Under the pieces are notes generated by a model that did not search any database, was not told where the DNA came from, and worked only from the letters and a program-made list of their open reading frames with translations. Made by a program: the position numbers and the translations under genes. Positions 6,522-15,038 of a stretch of 38,570 nt of DNA are shown piece by piece (position 1 is the first letter of the stretch; every line of letters starts with the position of its first letter). Source of the stretch: an uncultured Lachnospiraceae bacterium (GTDB taxonomy: Bacteria; Bacillota; Clostridia; Lachnospirales; Lachnospiraceae); assembly GCA_947630295.1 (NCBI GenBank), contig CANRGZ010000009.1, forward strand, positions 1 to 38,570. Reading direction: 5' to 3'.

Positions 6522-8561
6522 ATGAAGAAAAAATATTTGAAACCATGTCTTATTTTCGTGATTATCCTGTTGTGCGTTTTATGCTTGGTACTCTGTCTGG
6601 ACGAGGAAAAGCCAAAGGAAGCGCAGAAAGCGGTGCAGGGATTTTCCCGGAAAGATCTTGCCGGCGAAAACGGACTGACGCTGCTTTCGGTACTGTCACA
6701 GGACGCGCGGATGGAAGACAAATATCTGGTCATAGATCACATTTATCCCTTTGACAGCGGACAGGCCGTCATCGCCTGTTCGCTGTATGACACGCTGACG
6801 GATATGCAGGGAGACGGCGGCCGACGGGAATATCTGGTCTCCTGTGATCTTTCGACCATGACCTTTGGCAAAACCCTGGACATTACGGCGCCGGAGGGTG
6901 CGTATGATGTCTGCGAACAGGAAGGGCTGCTCTGGGTCTGGCAGATCGAAGGATCCGGCGCTGAAATCCGGGGATATGACGCAGAACTGTCCCTGCAAAA
7001 AACATTTACGGCTGAAACGGGGAAATTCGGCACCTTTGCGCCGGACGGAAAGACCTTTTATGAGATTTCGGAGGGCAGGCTGGTGCACACGGATGTGTCG
7101 TCGGAAACTTTCAGTCCGCAGCCCGTAAACTTTGATACGCCCTTTCTGCCCGCCATGTTTTCCGGGTTGGTTCCAAACGGAAAGGGCGGGGATTACGGGC
7201 TGATGTACGGGATCGCCGGCGATCTGAAGTATTATACGGCCGTGGCGGATCTCGCCACCGGGCATATGCTTTACATGCGGGCCGGAGATCCGGATCTGAC
7301 TTATATCGATCATGGCGTACTGGTGCATAACAGAAGCTGGGACGGGGAAGAAAACGGCGGCCTGTTTGAAGTTTATGCCGGCGGCGGCCTGTTTTCCTAT
7401 CGGTTTGCAGGGGAACTGCCGCCCACGCTGATGCCGGTGGGGGACAACCTGCTGCTGTTTATTGCGGCGGAGGATACGCCGGCGCAGGGAACCGATCTGC
7501 AGCTTTGGCTTTATGACGGCGCCAGCGGCCGGAAGCTGGGGACTGCCGTACTGCATACGGAGGATACAAGCGCATATATTACCCAGGCGTTTGTATATCG
7601 GGAAGAAGAGGCGCTGCTGCTTTGCGTTACGCAGGAATCTGCAGCAGCGGTCAACTCCGGCGCAGCGTTTTACCGCTGGGACTATTCTAAAGGCAAGGAA
7701 GAACTTCCGGAACCGGAGGTGGCGCCGCTGGATTTTTCCGCAGGGGCTGCAGGAACCATTGCCGTGACGCAGGATCCGGTGTCTTATGTGCCTGGACCCT
7801 GCCCGGCGGAACTGTCGGATCTGAAAGCACAGGCAGACGGGCTGGGGGCGCGCTTCGGCCTGCAGGTGAAGATTTCCGATGAATGCAGATCGATACAGGA
7901 CAATTATGCAGTGGCGGCCATGTCGGACCGGGCGGCGCTGGAAGAAAGTCTGGATTTGCTGGAGAAGGAGCTGTCCCGTTATCCGGAGGGGTTTTTCCGG
8001 CAGTTTGTTTGGGACGGCATCGAAGGCATGGATATCTATCTGGCAGGCGCGCTGACCGGTATGACAGAACGATCGCTGGACGCCGGCGGCGGCTTTACCG
8101 CGGCAGGAGACGGACGGCTGCGGCTGGTGCTGGACTGCACGGAACCCAAAAAAGCGGTGCCGGTGCTGCACCATGAGATTGCCCACGGAATTGAACGGAA
8201 ACTGCAGAGCGGCGGTGAGATACTGACGGATGATAGCCAGTGGAACGCCCTCAATCCAGCGCCGGACATGTATGCCGAAAGCTATCAGGCGTATGCAGAG
8301 CGGGATTACGCGGCAGAAGGGCTGGCGGATTACATTTACGGGATGGGAACGGATCCGGCGCGCATCTGTTTTACGGATCCCTATGCGCTGACTTATCCCA
8401 CAGAAGACCGGGCCAGAATCTTTGAATACGCCATGACGGAAGCCTATGACGGGATCTGGCAGACGTATCCCCGGTTAAAGGCCAAGCTGGACTTCTTTGC
8501 CTGGTGTATCCGGGAAGGCTTTGATACTGCCGGATGGGGACCGGTTCCCTGGGAAAAATAA
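6522..8561 (+). CDS. Secreted HExxH metallopeptidase with N-terminal propeller-like region
   Basis: This 679-residue protein starts at ATG 6522 with AGGA six bases upstream. Residues 1-26 form a basic, strongly hydrophobic signal peptide or N-terminal anchor. A cysteine at the end of the hydrophobic stretch (LVLC) is not a good lipobox. Residues about 60-410 contain repeated beta-strand segments of the kind 'G..YDVCEQEGLLWVW', suggesting a beta-propeller. Residues about 430-679 are a zinc peptidase domain: H551-E552-I-A-H555 (HEIAHGIE), then NALNP and a conserved 'YALTYPTEDRARIFEYAM' region. These domains occur in extracellular gluzincin-like peptidases of Gram-positive bacteria. It has its own promoter and terminator, so it is monocistronic. 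The exact peptidase family is not certain. Confidence 0.82.
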   Translation: MKKKYLKPCLIFVIILLCVLCLVLCLDEEKPKEAQKAVQGFSRKDLAGENGLTLLSVLSQDARMEDKYLVIDHIYPFDSGQAVIACSLYDTLTDMQGDGGRREYLVSCDLSTMTFGKTLDITAPEGAYDVCEQEGLLWVWQIEGSGAEIRGYDAELSLQKTFTAETGKFGTFAPDGKTFYEISEGRLVHTDVSSETFSPQPVNFDTPFLPAMFSGLVPNGKGGDYGLMYGIAGDLKYYTAVADLATGHMLYMRAGDPDLTYIDHGVLVHNRSWDGEENGGLFEVYAGGGLFSYRFAGELPPTLMPVGDNLLLFIAAEDTPAQGTDLQLWLYDGASGRKLGTAVLHTEDTSAYITQAFVYREEEALLLCVTQESAAAVNSGAAFYRWDYSKGKEELPEPEVAPLDFSAGAAGTIAVTQDPVSYVPGPCPAELSDLKAQADGLGARFGLQVKISDECRSIQDNYAVAAMSDRAALEESLDLLEKELSRYPEGFFRQFVWDGIEGMDIYLAGALTGMTERSLDAGGGFTAAGDGRLRLVLDCTEPKKAVPVLHHEIAHGIERKLQSGGEILTDDSQWNALNPAPDMYAESYQAYAERDYAAEGLADYIYGMGTDPARICFTDPYALTYPTEDRARIFEYAMTEAYDGIWQTYPRLKAKLDFFAWCIREGFDTAGWGPVPWEK

Positions 8562-8574
8562 GAGAAAATTACAG

Positions 8575-8616
8575 TGGAGGAAGCGCCGGCGAAAAGGCAG
8601 GCTTCCTCCATTTTTT
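8575..8616 (+). terminator. Intrinsic terminator after the metallopeptidase gene
   Basis: The perfect ten-base stem TGGAGGAAGC / GCTTCCTCCA is followed directly by six T (8611-8616). Confidence 0.92.
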
Positions 8617-8628
8617 GCGCTGCCAATC

Positions 8629-8657
8629 TCGACAAATGGATATCCATGTGTTATGAT
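8629..8657 (+). promoter_or_regulatory. Promoter TCGACA-N17-TATGAT for the deacetylase gene
   Basis: TCGACA (8629-8634) and TATGAT (8652-8657) are separated by 17 bases and lie between the upstream terminator and the deacetylase start. This placement argues against reading the deacetylase from any start before 8658. Confidence 0.65.
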
Positions 8658-8732
8658 GTTACAAATGTCATGGAATGTATCGCCTGCAGATCACATAGTT
8701 TAACAATGAAGATGGCAGGCGGAGCTTTTCAT

Positions 8733-9452
8733 ATGATCAGAAAATTTTTATGGGTACTGGCGGCAGGCATTTTCCTCCTGCATATGCGGGCCGGGGCGTC
8801 CATGCTGCCGTATGAAAAGCTGTATCAGGACAGACAGCTGGCGTATCTGACCTTTGACGACGGACCCAGCGCGCAGACGGAAAAAATACTGGATATATTG
8901 GACGAATATGATGTCAAAGCCACCTTCTTTGTGATCGGCGCCGACAAGGACGCGTTTACAGACGCCTATGGCGAGATCGTACGAAGGGGACATACGCTGG
9001 CGCTGCATTCCTATTCCCATGAATACGGGCAGATGTACGCGGATATCGAAAGCTTTTGTAACGACATCCGAAAGCTCCGGGAAATGTTATCCGGGGTTTG
9101 TCCGGATCTGTGGCTTTACCGCTTTCCCGGCGGCAGCAGCAATCAGCTGGCGGAACGCAAGGTCAGCCGGGACGCCTGCATCCGGCTGCTGGAGCAGGAA
9201 GGGCTGGTTTATTTTGACTGGAATGTGGACAGCGGCGACGGCGCAGGGGTGAATGTGCCGGTAGACGCCATGCTTTCCAATGTACGTGCCACCCTGGGAC
9301 AGAACACGCAGAACGTGATCCTGCTCCACGACGGCGATATACACAAAACAACAGTAGAAGCGCTGCGGCAGATCATCGCCCTTTGTCAGGAGAAACAGAT
9401 GATTTTTCTTCCGATCCGGAAAACTACGCTGCCGGTGCATCACAATTTCTGA
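8733..9452 (+). CDS. NodB-type polysaccharide deacetylase, exported
   Basis: From ATG 8733 the product is 239 residues. An in-frame ATG at 8706 would add nine residues, and earlier in-frame codons lie in the terminator and promoter. Residues 1-22 are a signal peptide. The carbohydrate esterase 4 motifs are clear: LTFDDGP (motif 1, with the catalytic base and a metal-binding Asp), HSYSHEY (motif 2, H-x3-H metal ligands), YRFPGG (motif 3), a DWNVDSGDG segment, and ILLHDG (motif 5). The family removes N-acetyl groups from peptidoglycan or other amino-sugar polymers, here outside the membrane. It is transcribed from its own promoter and precedes pyrH by 28 bases, so read-through into the housekeeping operon is possible. 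Confidence 0.92.
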   Translation: MIRKFLWVLAAGIFLLHMRAGASMLPYEKLYQDRQLAYLTFDDGPSAQTEKILDILDEYDVKATFFVIGADKDAFTDAYGEIVRRGHTLALHSYSHEYGQMYADIESFCNDIRKLREMLSGVCPDLWLYRFPGGSSNQLAERKVSRDACIRLLEQEGLVYFDWNVDSGDGAGVNVPVDAMLSNVRATLGQNTQNVILLHDGDIHKTTVEALRQIIALCQEKQMIFLPIRKTTLPVHHNF

Positions 9453-9480
9453 TAAGGAACACAAGCGGAGGCAATGGATT

Positions 9481-10179
9481 ATGAAAAGAGTATTATTGAA
9501 ATTAAGCGGAGAAGCGCTGGCGGGAGACCGGCATACGGGGTTTAATGAAGCGGTATGCATGGACGTGGCGAAACAGGTGAAGGTACTGGCGGATCAGGGC
9601 ATTCAGGTGGCGGTGGTCATCGGCGGCGGCAATTTCTGGCGGGGCAGGACCTCGGAAACCATCGACCGGGTGAAAGCGGATCAGATCGGTATGCTGGCCA
9701 CGGTGATGAACTGCATCTACGTATCGGAAATTTTCCGGGTGGCAGGCATGTCCTGCCGGATCTATACGCCCTTTGTCTGCGGCAACGTCAGCAGGCTCTT
9801 TTCCAAAGACGACGCGGTGGCCGACCTGGAAGCGGGACGCATCGTATTTTTCGCAGGCGGTACCGGACATCCGTATTTTTCCACGGATACGGCGGTGGCC
9901 CTGCGGGCGGTGGAAATCGAAGCGGATATGATCCTGATGGCCAAAGCGGTGGACGGCGTGTATGACGCCGATCCCAAGACCCATCCGGAAGCGAAAAAAA
10001 TCACGGAAATTTCATTGCAGGAAGTGCTGGATCAGCGGCTGCAGGTCATGGATCTGGCGGCCACGATCATTTGTATGGAAAATAAAATGCCGCTGATGGT
10101 ATTCGGCTTAAACGCGCCGGGCGGCATCGCCTGCGTCACAGACGGCGCGGCATTTACGGGGACAAAGGTAACGGTGTGA
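9481..10179 (+). CDS. pyrH: UMP kinase
   Basis: This 232-residue cytoplasmic enzyme converts UMP to UDP with ATP in pyrimidine nucleotide synthesis. It belongs to the amino-acid-kinase fold and is hexameric in bacteria. Diagnostic stretches are KLSGEAL near the N-terminus, GGGNFWRG, the DQIGMLATVMN helix, GGTGHPYFSTDTA, and KAVDGVYDADP. The start ATG has GGAGG (9467-9471) nine bases upstream. It opens the conserved block pyrH-frr-uppS-cdsA-dxr-rseP-ispG-polC. The usual rpsB-tsf genes are not upstream; a deacetylase gene sits there instead. Confidence 0.97.
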   Translation: MKRVLLKLSGEALAGDRHTGFNEAVCMDVAKQVKVLADQGIQVAVVIGGGNFWRGRTSETIDRVKADQIGMLATVMNCIYVSEIFRVAGMSCRIYTPFVCGNVSRLFSKDDAVADLEAGRIVFFAGGTGHPYFSTDTAVALRAVEIEADMILMAKAVDGVYDADPKTHPEAKKITEISLQEVLDQRLQVMDLAATIICMENKMPLMVFGLNAPGGIACVTDGAAFTGTKVTV

Positions 10180-10182
10180 GGA

Positions 10183-10219
10183 GGAAGGCTTATGCGAAGC
10201 ATAACTTTCAATGCCTTCC
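10183..10219 (+). other. Two-tier hairpin in the pyrH-frr intergenic region
   Basis: GGAAGGC (10183-10189) pairs with GCCTTCC (10213-10219), and inside it TTATGC (10190-10195) pairs with GCATAA (10199-10204) around GAA. No T-run follows, so it is not a standard terminator. It starts three bases after the pyrH stop and precedes the copy B leader hairpin, so the 124-base gap before frr is almost entirely structured. Confidence 0.55.
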
Positions 10220-10226
10220 GACGACT

Positions 10227-10255
10227 TGGCAGGTGTGCCACGGGCGCGCGTGCCG
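10227..10255 (+). repeat. Leader hairpin element, copy B
   Basis: GTGTGCC pairs over its length with GGCGCGC (including two G-U pairs) across an ACG loop, enclosed by GGCA (10228-10231) and TGCC (10251-10254). Copy A at 776-806 has the same outer frame and the same shared segments TGGCAGGTG and GTGCCG. This copy lies 49 bases before the frr start. Confidence 0.6.
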
Positions 10256-10303
10256 CTTCCATAAAACAAAGTATGTAAAACAAGATATAAGGAGGAAGAC
10301 GAA

Positions 10304-10852
10304 ATGACAGATGAAAGACTGGTTCCTTACGAGGAAAGAATGGAAAAAGCGATTACCAGCCTGAACAGCGAATTTATGACAATTCGGGCAGGCCGTGCCA
10401 ACCCCCATGTATTGGACAAGATCAAAGTAAACTATTACGGGTCCATGTCTGATATTCAGCAGGTGGCCAACGTCAATGTGCCGGAAGCGCGCATGATTAC
10501 GATTCAGCCCTGGGAACCCAAGATGGTGAAGGAGATCGAAAAAGCAATTCTGGCGTCGGATCTGGGGATCACGCCTTCAAACGACGGAAAGATCATCCGG
10601 CTGGTATTCCCGCAGCTGACCGAGGAACGCAGAAAAGAGATCGCCAAAGGGGTCAAGAAAAAAGGCGAGACCGCGAAAGTGGCAGTCAGAAACATTCGCC
10701 GGGACGCGGTGGAATACGTAAAGAAGATGAAGGATATCAGCGAGGACATCGTGGATGAACTGCAGGAGGATATCCAGAAAATGACGGACAAGTTCGTCAA
10801 ACGGATCGACGGCATGGTCGAAGAAAAGACCAAAGAAGTATTTACGGTATAA
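10304..10852 (+). CDS. frr: Ribosome recycling factor
   Basis: This 182-residue protein, together with EF-G, splits post-termination ribosomes. The length is close to the usual 185. Recognisable parts are MEKAITSLNSEF, the IRAGRANPHVLDKIKVNYYG region, the hinge around QPWEPKMVKEIEKAI, SNDGKIIRLVFPQLTEERRKE, and the C-terminal helix rich in Lys/Glu. The start ATG has AAGGAGG 9-10 bases upstream. The position after pyrH is conserved across Firmicutes. Confidence 0.97.
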   Translation: MTDERLVPYEERMEKAITSLNSEFMTIRAGRANPHVLDKIKVNYYGSMSDIQQVANVNVPEARMITIQPWEPKMVKEIEKAILASDLGITPSNDGKIIRLVFPQLTEERRKEIAKGVKKKGETAKVAVRNIRRDAVEYVKKMKDISEDIVDELQEDIQKMTDKFVKRIDGMVEEKTKEVFTV

Positions 10853-10864
10853 AAAGAAAGCAGG

Positions 10865-10896
10865 AGAAGATTCACGCCCGGCGGTGTGAATCTTCT
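10865..10896 (+). other. Hairpin between frr and uppS
   Basis: AGAAGATTCAC pairs with GTGAATCTTCT across a ten-base loop. It lacks a following T-run, so it may be a processing or stability hairpin rather than a terminator. The 132-base frr-uppS gap holds nothing else I can assign. Confidence 0.4.
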
Positions 10897-10984
10897 GAGC
10901 GTTATTCAAACAGTGCGTCGAAAAAAATAAGGCATCCGGACAATGCCGGGGCTTTTCTTTCAAAGCACGGGGAAAGGAATGTAT

Positions 10985-11671
10985 ATGAATATTCCCGAAC
11001 ATGTGGCAATTATCCTGGACGGCAACCGCAGATGGGCAAAATCCAAAGGGATGCCCGTGTCCTACGGACATGTGCAGGGGGCCAAAAATCTGGACCGGAT
11101 CGTGGAAGCGGCTTACAATATGGGCATCCGCTATCTGACCGTCTACTGCTTTTCCACGGAAAACTGGAACCGTTCTCCGGAGGAAGTGGAGGGACTGATG
11201 ACGCTGCTGCGGCAGTATATGCGGACAAGCCTGACCAGAGCGAAGAAAAACAACATCCGCTGCCGGGTCATCGGGGATATTACCCGGCTGGACGAAGGAC
11301 TGCAGGACAGTATTCGAAAACTGGAGGAGGTTTCCAGCGCATATACGGGCATCAACCTGACCATTGCCATCAATTACGGAAGCAGGGATGAGATTGTGAG
11401 AGCCTGCCGGAAACTGGCCGAAGCCCATGTGCCGCCGGAAGAAATCGACGAACAGAAAATCAGCGCCTGTCTGGATACGAAAGAGCTGCCGGATCCGGAT
11501 CTTTTGATTCGCCCCGGCGGGGAACAGCGGATTTCCAATTATCTGTTGTGGCAGCTGGCGTATGCGGAAATGTATTTTACCGATGTGCCCTGGCCCGCTT
11601 TTGCGCCGGAGGATTTGGAAAAAGCGGTGGAATATTACGCCGGAAGGCAGCGGCGCTACGGCGGCGCTTAA
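10985..11671 (+). CDS. uppS: Isoprenyl (undecaprenyl) diphosphate synthase
   Basis: This 228-residue cis-prenyltransferase builds undecaprenyl diphosphate, the lipid carrier for peptidoglycan and glycan export. I start at ATG 10985 because GGAAAGGA (10971-10978) is six bases upstream; the earlier in-frame ATG 10979 touches that site. Motifs are HVAIILDGNRRWAK with the catalytic Asp, GHVQGAKN, YCFSTENWNR, NYGSRDEI, and the C-terminal DLLIRPGGEQRISNYLLWQLAYAE. The G-to-R change in 'DGNxRW' is common among Firmicutes. It is followed directly by cdsA. Confidence 0.96.
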   Translation: MNIPEHVAIILDGNRRWAKSKGMPVSYGHVQGAKNLDRIVEAAYNMGIRYLTVYCFSTENWNRSPEEVEGLMTLLRQYMRTSLTRAKKNNIRCRVIGDITRLDEGLQDSIRKLEEVSSAYTGINLTIAINYGSRDEIVRACRKLAEAHVPPEEIDEQKISACLDTKELPDPDLLIRPGGEQRISNYLLWQLAYAEMYFTDVPWPAFAPEDLEKAVEYYAGRQRRYGGA

Positions 11672-11686
11672 GAAAAGGAGCGAAAG

Positions 11687-12520
11687 ATGTTTTGGACCAG
11701 ACTGCTCAGCGGGATTCTGCTGATTATACTTGCGGTGCTTACGATCCGCGCAGGCGGCATTGTATGCCTTGCCACCATGTTTTTGATTTCTGTCATCGGG
11801 CTGGATGAGTTGTTCCGAGCTTTCGGAATAAGAGAAACCGGTGCGGGGAAACATAGGAATGCACTGGAAATTGCCGGGTATCTGTTCTGCGCGGCATATT
11901 ATGCCATGCTGTATCTTTTCGGACTGAAATATGTTTGGCTGTTTGCCTGCGTATTTCTGATGGCGCTGCTGTTTTTGATGGTGATTGCCTATCCGGGATA
12001 CAAAGCGGAAAAAATCGCCATGACGTTTTTCTCGTTCTTTTACGCGGTGGTGCCCATTTCCTTTATTTATCTGACAGCGGAAACCCTGCAGCACGGAAAG
12101 ATCCTGGTATGGCTGATCTTTTTCTGCAGCTGGGGCGCCGACACCTGTGCGTACTGTGTCGGTATGCTGACCGGTAAGACCATCGGCAACCACAAGATGA
12201 CGCCCAGGCTCAGCCCGAAGAAATCCTTCGAAGGCGCGGCAGGGGGCATCGTCGGCGCGTTTCTGCTGGGGCTTTTGTATGCGGCGGTGGTCAACCGGAT
12301 CGGAGAGGCCGCCCATCCGTCGCTGATGTACGGACTGATCTGCGCGGCAGGGGCCTTTGTGTCCATGTTCGGCGATCTGGCAGCCTCCGCCATCAAGCGG
12401 GAGTACGGCATCAAGGACTACGGAAAGCTGATTCCCGGGCACGGCGGCATTATGGACAGATTTGACAGTGTGATTATTACAGCGCCCATCATCTATTATC
12501 TGGCGCTGCTGATACGATAG
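11687..12520 (+). CDS. cdsA: Phosphatidate cytidylyltransferase (CDP-diglyceride synthase)
   Basis: This 277-residue integral membrane enzyme makes CDP-diacylglycerol from phosphatidate and CTP for phospholipid synthesis. About eight hydrophobic spans are visible. The C-terminal signature S-x-x-K-R-x4-K-D-x-G-x-L-P-G-H-G-G-x-x-D-R-x-D is complete (SAIKRE, then KDYGKLIPGHGGIMDRFDS). A second conserved patch is WGADTCAYCVGMLTGK followed by SPKKSFEGAAGG. AGGAG lies upstream of ATG 11687. It follows uppS by 15 bases. Confidence 0.96.
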   Translation: MFWTRLLSGILLIILAVLTIRAGGIVCLATMFLISVIGLDELFRAFGIRETGAGKHRNALEIAGYLFCAAYYAMLYLFGLKYVWLFACVFLMALLFLMVIAYPGYKAEKIAMTFFSFFYAVVPISFIYLTAETLQHGKILVWLIFFCSWGADTCAYCVGMLTGKTIGNHKMTPRLSPKKSFEGAAGGIVGAFLLGLLYAAVVNRIGEAAHPSLMYGLICAAGAFVSMFGDLAASAIKREYGIKDYGKLIPGHGGIMDRFDSVIITAPIIYYLALLIR

Positions 12521-12537
12521 ACAATACGGAGAAAACA

Positions 12538-13686
12538 GTGACAAAAACAATAGCGATCTTAGGATCTACAGGCTCCATCGGCACCCAGGCCCTTTCCATT
12601 GCGGCCCGGCATGCGGATATCCGCGTAAGCGCCCTGACCTGCAGATCCAATATACAGCTGCTGGAACAGCAGGTAAGACAGTTTCATCCTGCTGTGGCGG
12701 CGGTGTTAGATGAACAGGCGGCGGCGGATTTAAAAGTCCGGCTTTCCGATCTGCCGGTACGGGTGCTGGCAGGCATGGAAGGACTGGAAGAAGCGGCGGT
12801 ACTGGAAGAAAACGATATGGTGCTGACTGCTTTTGTGGGAATGATCGGCATCCGGCCCACCATCGCGGCCATAGAAGCGGGCAAAGACATTGCGCTGGCC
12901 AACAAGGAAACGCTGGTAACGGCGGGGCATCTGATCATGCCGCTGGCGAAGCAGAAGAAGGTGCGCATCCTGCCGGTGGACAGCGAGCACAGCGCGATTT
13001 TTCAATCCATGGAAGAAAGAAACAGAGCCTGCATCGAGAAGCTGCTGCTGACAGCCTCGGGCGGGCCTTTCCGCGGTATGCACGCGCAGCAGCTGCAGCA
13101 GGTACGTCCTGCCGACGCGCTGGCCCATCCCAACTGGAGCATGGGCAGCAAGATCACCATCGATTCCGCCACGCTGGTCAACAAGTCCCTGGAAGTGATG
13201 GAGGCGTCCTGGCTTTTTGGCGTGCCCCAGGAAAAAATTGATATTCTGGTGCATCCCCAGAGTATTGTGCATTCAATGGTACAGTATGCGGACGGGGCGG
13301 TGATCGCCCAGCTGGGAATGCCGGATATGAAGCTGCCCATTCAGTATGCGCTGTTTTATCCGGAGCGGAAAGCGCTGGACGGCGCGCGGGTGGATTTTTG
13401 CGCGCTGGGCAGTTTGAGCTTCGAACGGCCGGATCCGGAAACCTTCCGCGGACTGCAGCTGGGACTGGACGCAGGCCGGCAGGGCGGTTCCATGCCGGTG
13501 GTGTTCAACGCGGCAAATGAAGCGGCGGTGGCGGCTTTTCTGGCGGAAAAAATCAGTTTCCCCGGGATTTGGGAGCTGATCGAAAAGGCCATGGAAGCAC
13601 ATGCGGTGCTGCCGGATCCTTCGCTGGAAGAAATCTTAAATATTGAAAAGGAAATCCGCATAGAAATAGAAGAATGGTTGAAATGA
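12538..13686 (+). CDS. dxr: 1-deoxy-D-xylulose 5-phosphate reductoisomerase
   Basis: This 382-residue cytoplasmic enzyme converts DXP to methylerythritol phosphate with NADPH, the committed step of the MEP isoprenoid pathway. It starts at GTG 12538 with CGGAG nine bases upstream. Motifs include the nucleotide-binding ILGSTGSIGTQAL at the N-terminus, LANKETLV, the metal-binding region PVDSEHSAIFQ, ASGGPF, PNWSMGSKITIDSATL with NKSLEVMEA, and VHPQSIVHSMV. With ispG downstream and uppS upstream it groups isoprenoid synthesis with its end-product enzyme. Confidence 0.97.
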   Translation: MTKTIAILGSTGSIGTQALSIAARHADIRVSALTCRSNIQLLEQQVRQFHPAVAAVLDEQAAADLKVRLSDLPVRVLAGMEGLEEAAVLEENDMVLTAFVGMIGIRPTIAAIEAGKDIALANKETLVTAGHLIMPLAKQKKVRILPVDSEHSAIFQSMEERNRACIEKLLLTASGGPFRGMHAQQLQQVRPADALAHPNWSMGSKITIDSATLVNKSLEVMEASWLFGVPQEKIDILVHPQSIVHSMVQYADGAVIAQLGMPDMKLPIQYALFYPERKALDGARVDFCALGSLSFERPDPETFRGLQLGLDAGRQGGSMPVVFNAANEAAVAAFLAEKISFPGIWELIEKAMEAHAVLPDPSLEEILNIEKEIRIEIEEWLK

Positions 13687-13720
13687 CTTCATTGTTTTTG
13701 CATGAAAGGCAGTTTGGAAT

Positions 13721-15016
13721 ATGAATATTGTATTTGCAATTATCATTTTCAGTCTGATTATACTGTTTCACGAGCTGGGACATTTCCTGCTGGCCAAGGC
13801 CAATCATATCCGCGTCAGCGAATTTACGCTGGGACTGGGGCCGACCCTGGCAGGATTTACGAAAGGCGAGACGAAATACTGCATTAAGCTGCTTCCTTTC
13901 GGCGGCAGCTGTGTGATGGACGAGGACGTGGAAGCGGACGCTGCAGACGACCGGGCCTTTAATAACAAAAGCGTCTGGGCGCGTTTAAGCGTAGTGGCGG
14001 CCGGTCCCGTCTTTAACTTTATTATGGCATTTCTGCTGGCGCTGGTGATCATCCTGATTATGGGATATGACGAGCCCAGAATCACATATGTGGAAGAAAA
14101 CGGCGCGGCGGCAGCGGCCGGTCTGATGGAAGAAGATCATGTGCTGCGGCTGAACGGGTCGAAGGTGTATCTGTCCAGGGATATTTCCTTTGCCCAGACC
14201 GTATACCCTTCGGAACCCATGGAGCTTTTGATCGAACGGGAGGAAAACGGCAAAACCGTTGAAAAGGGAATCCTCGTTACGCCCGAAAAGCAGGAGTTTT
14301 ATCAGATCGGCATGTATATTGCCGAAAACAGCACGAAAATCGACAGCTTTACCGACGTCAGCCCCGCCCGGGAAGCGGGTTTAAAAAGCGGGGATGAGAT
14401 CCTGGCCGTCAACGGGGAAAGCGTCGGCAGCGATCAGGATATTATCCGGAAAATCCGGGGATCCGAGGGCAGCAAGCTGATCGTCACGGTCCTGCGGGGC
14501 GGTGCGGAGCTGGAGATTTCGGTGACGCCGGAGGAAGTGACTTCCTATTCCCACGGCTTTGCCAGCGACAACAGCGCAAGCCGGGTGAAGGGCGGTTTCC
14601 TCCGCGCCCTGCAGTACAGCGCTTACGAGCTGCGCTACTGGATCAAAACCACGGTGCAGAGTCTGCGGATGCTGCTGACCGGGCAGGTAAGCTTCAAAAA
14701 TGTATCGGGGCCGGTGGGCATTGTCAGCGTTATCGGAGACACATACAATGAGAGCAAAAAGGACGGAGCGCTGTATGTCTTTGTTAATATGCTCAATCTG
14801 GCGATCCTGCTGTCCGCCAATCTGGGGGTCATGAACCTGCTGCCGATTCCGGCACTGGACGGCGGGCGGATTCTGTTCTTCCTGCTGGAAATCATCACCC
14901 GCAGGCGGCTCCCCCAGAAAGTAGAAGGCATGATCAATATGATCGGCTTTTCCCTGCTGATGCTGCTGATGGTGGTGGTGCTGGGCCACGATATATACAA
15001 GTTGTTCATGCAATGA
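13721..15016 (+). CDS. rseP: Site-2 metalloprotease of the RseP/RasP (M50) family
   Basis: This 431-residue intramembrane zinc protease has its active site in the first membrane span: H17-E18-L-G-H21 (FHELGHFLLAKA). The third metal ligand region NLLPIPALDGGRI is near the C-terminus. Two PDZ-like domains are visible at about residues 115-195 and 200-280 (ENGAAAAAGLMEEDHV and SPAREAGLKSGDEILAVNGE). Family members cleave membrane-spanning anti-sigma factors and signal-peptide remnants. The position between dxr and ispG is the conserved Firmicute arrangement. There is only a weak ribosome-binding site (AAAGGCAG). Confidence 0.95.
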   Translation: MNIVFAIIIFSLIILFHELGHFLLAKANHIRVSEFTLGLGPTLAGFTKGETKYCIKLLPFGGSCVMDEDVEADAADDRAFNNKSVWARLSVVAAGPVFNFIMAFLLALVIILIMGYDEPRITYVEENGAAAAAGLMEEDHVLRLNGSKVYLSRDISFAQTVYPSEPMELLIEREENGKTVEKGILVTPEKQEFYQIGMYIAENSTKIDSFTDVSPAREAGLKSGDEILAVNGESVGSDQDIIRKIRGSEGSKLIVTVLRGGAELEISVTPEEVTSYSHGFASDNSASRVKGGFLRALQYSAYELRYWIKTTVQSLRMLLTGQVSFKNVSGPVGIVSVIGDTYNESKKDGALYVFVNMLNLAILLSANLGVMNLLPIPALDGGRILFFLLEIITRRRLPQKVEGMINMIGFSLLMLLMVVVLGHDIYKLFMQ

Positions 15017-15038
15017 TTCAGACATAGAAAATGATTAC

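Noticed and set aside
6522-6605. A lipoprotein signal on the metallopeptidase
   Set aside because: The residues before Cys (LVL-C) do not match the lipobox, which needs Gly, Ala or Ser at -1.
6696-8186. A 496-codon minus-strand open frame
   Set aside because: It is antisense to the metallopeptidase gene, has no ribosome-binding site or promoter I can see, and shows no recognisable domain.
8574-8732. An N-terminal extension of the deacetylase from ATG 8574
   Set aside because: That start lies within the terminator hairpin, and the extension spans the TCGACA-N17-TATGAT promoter. The signal peptide fits a start at 8733.
10865-10896. A terminator after frr
   Set aside because: The hairpin is good, but no T-run follows and the conserved operon continues into uppS.
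10577-12550. A 657-codon open frame on the minus strand
   Set aside because: It lies opposite frr, uppS and cdsA, all with clear family motifs. The minus-strand product has a biased composition rich in His, Arg and Gln, typical of antisense to GC-rich codons.
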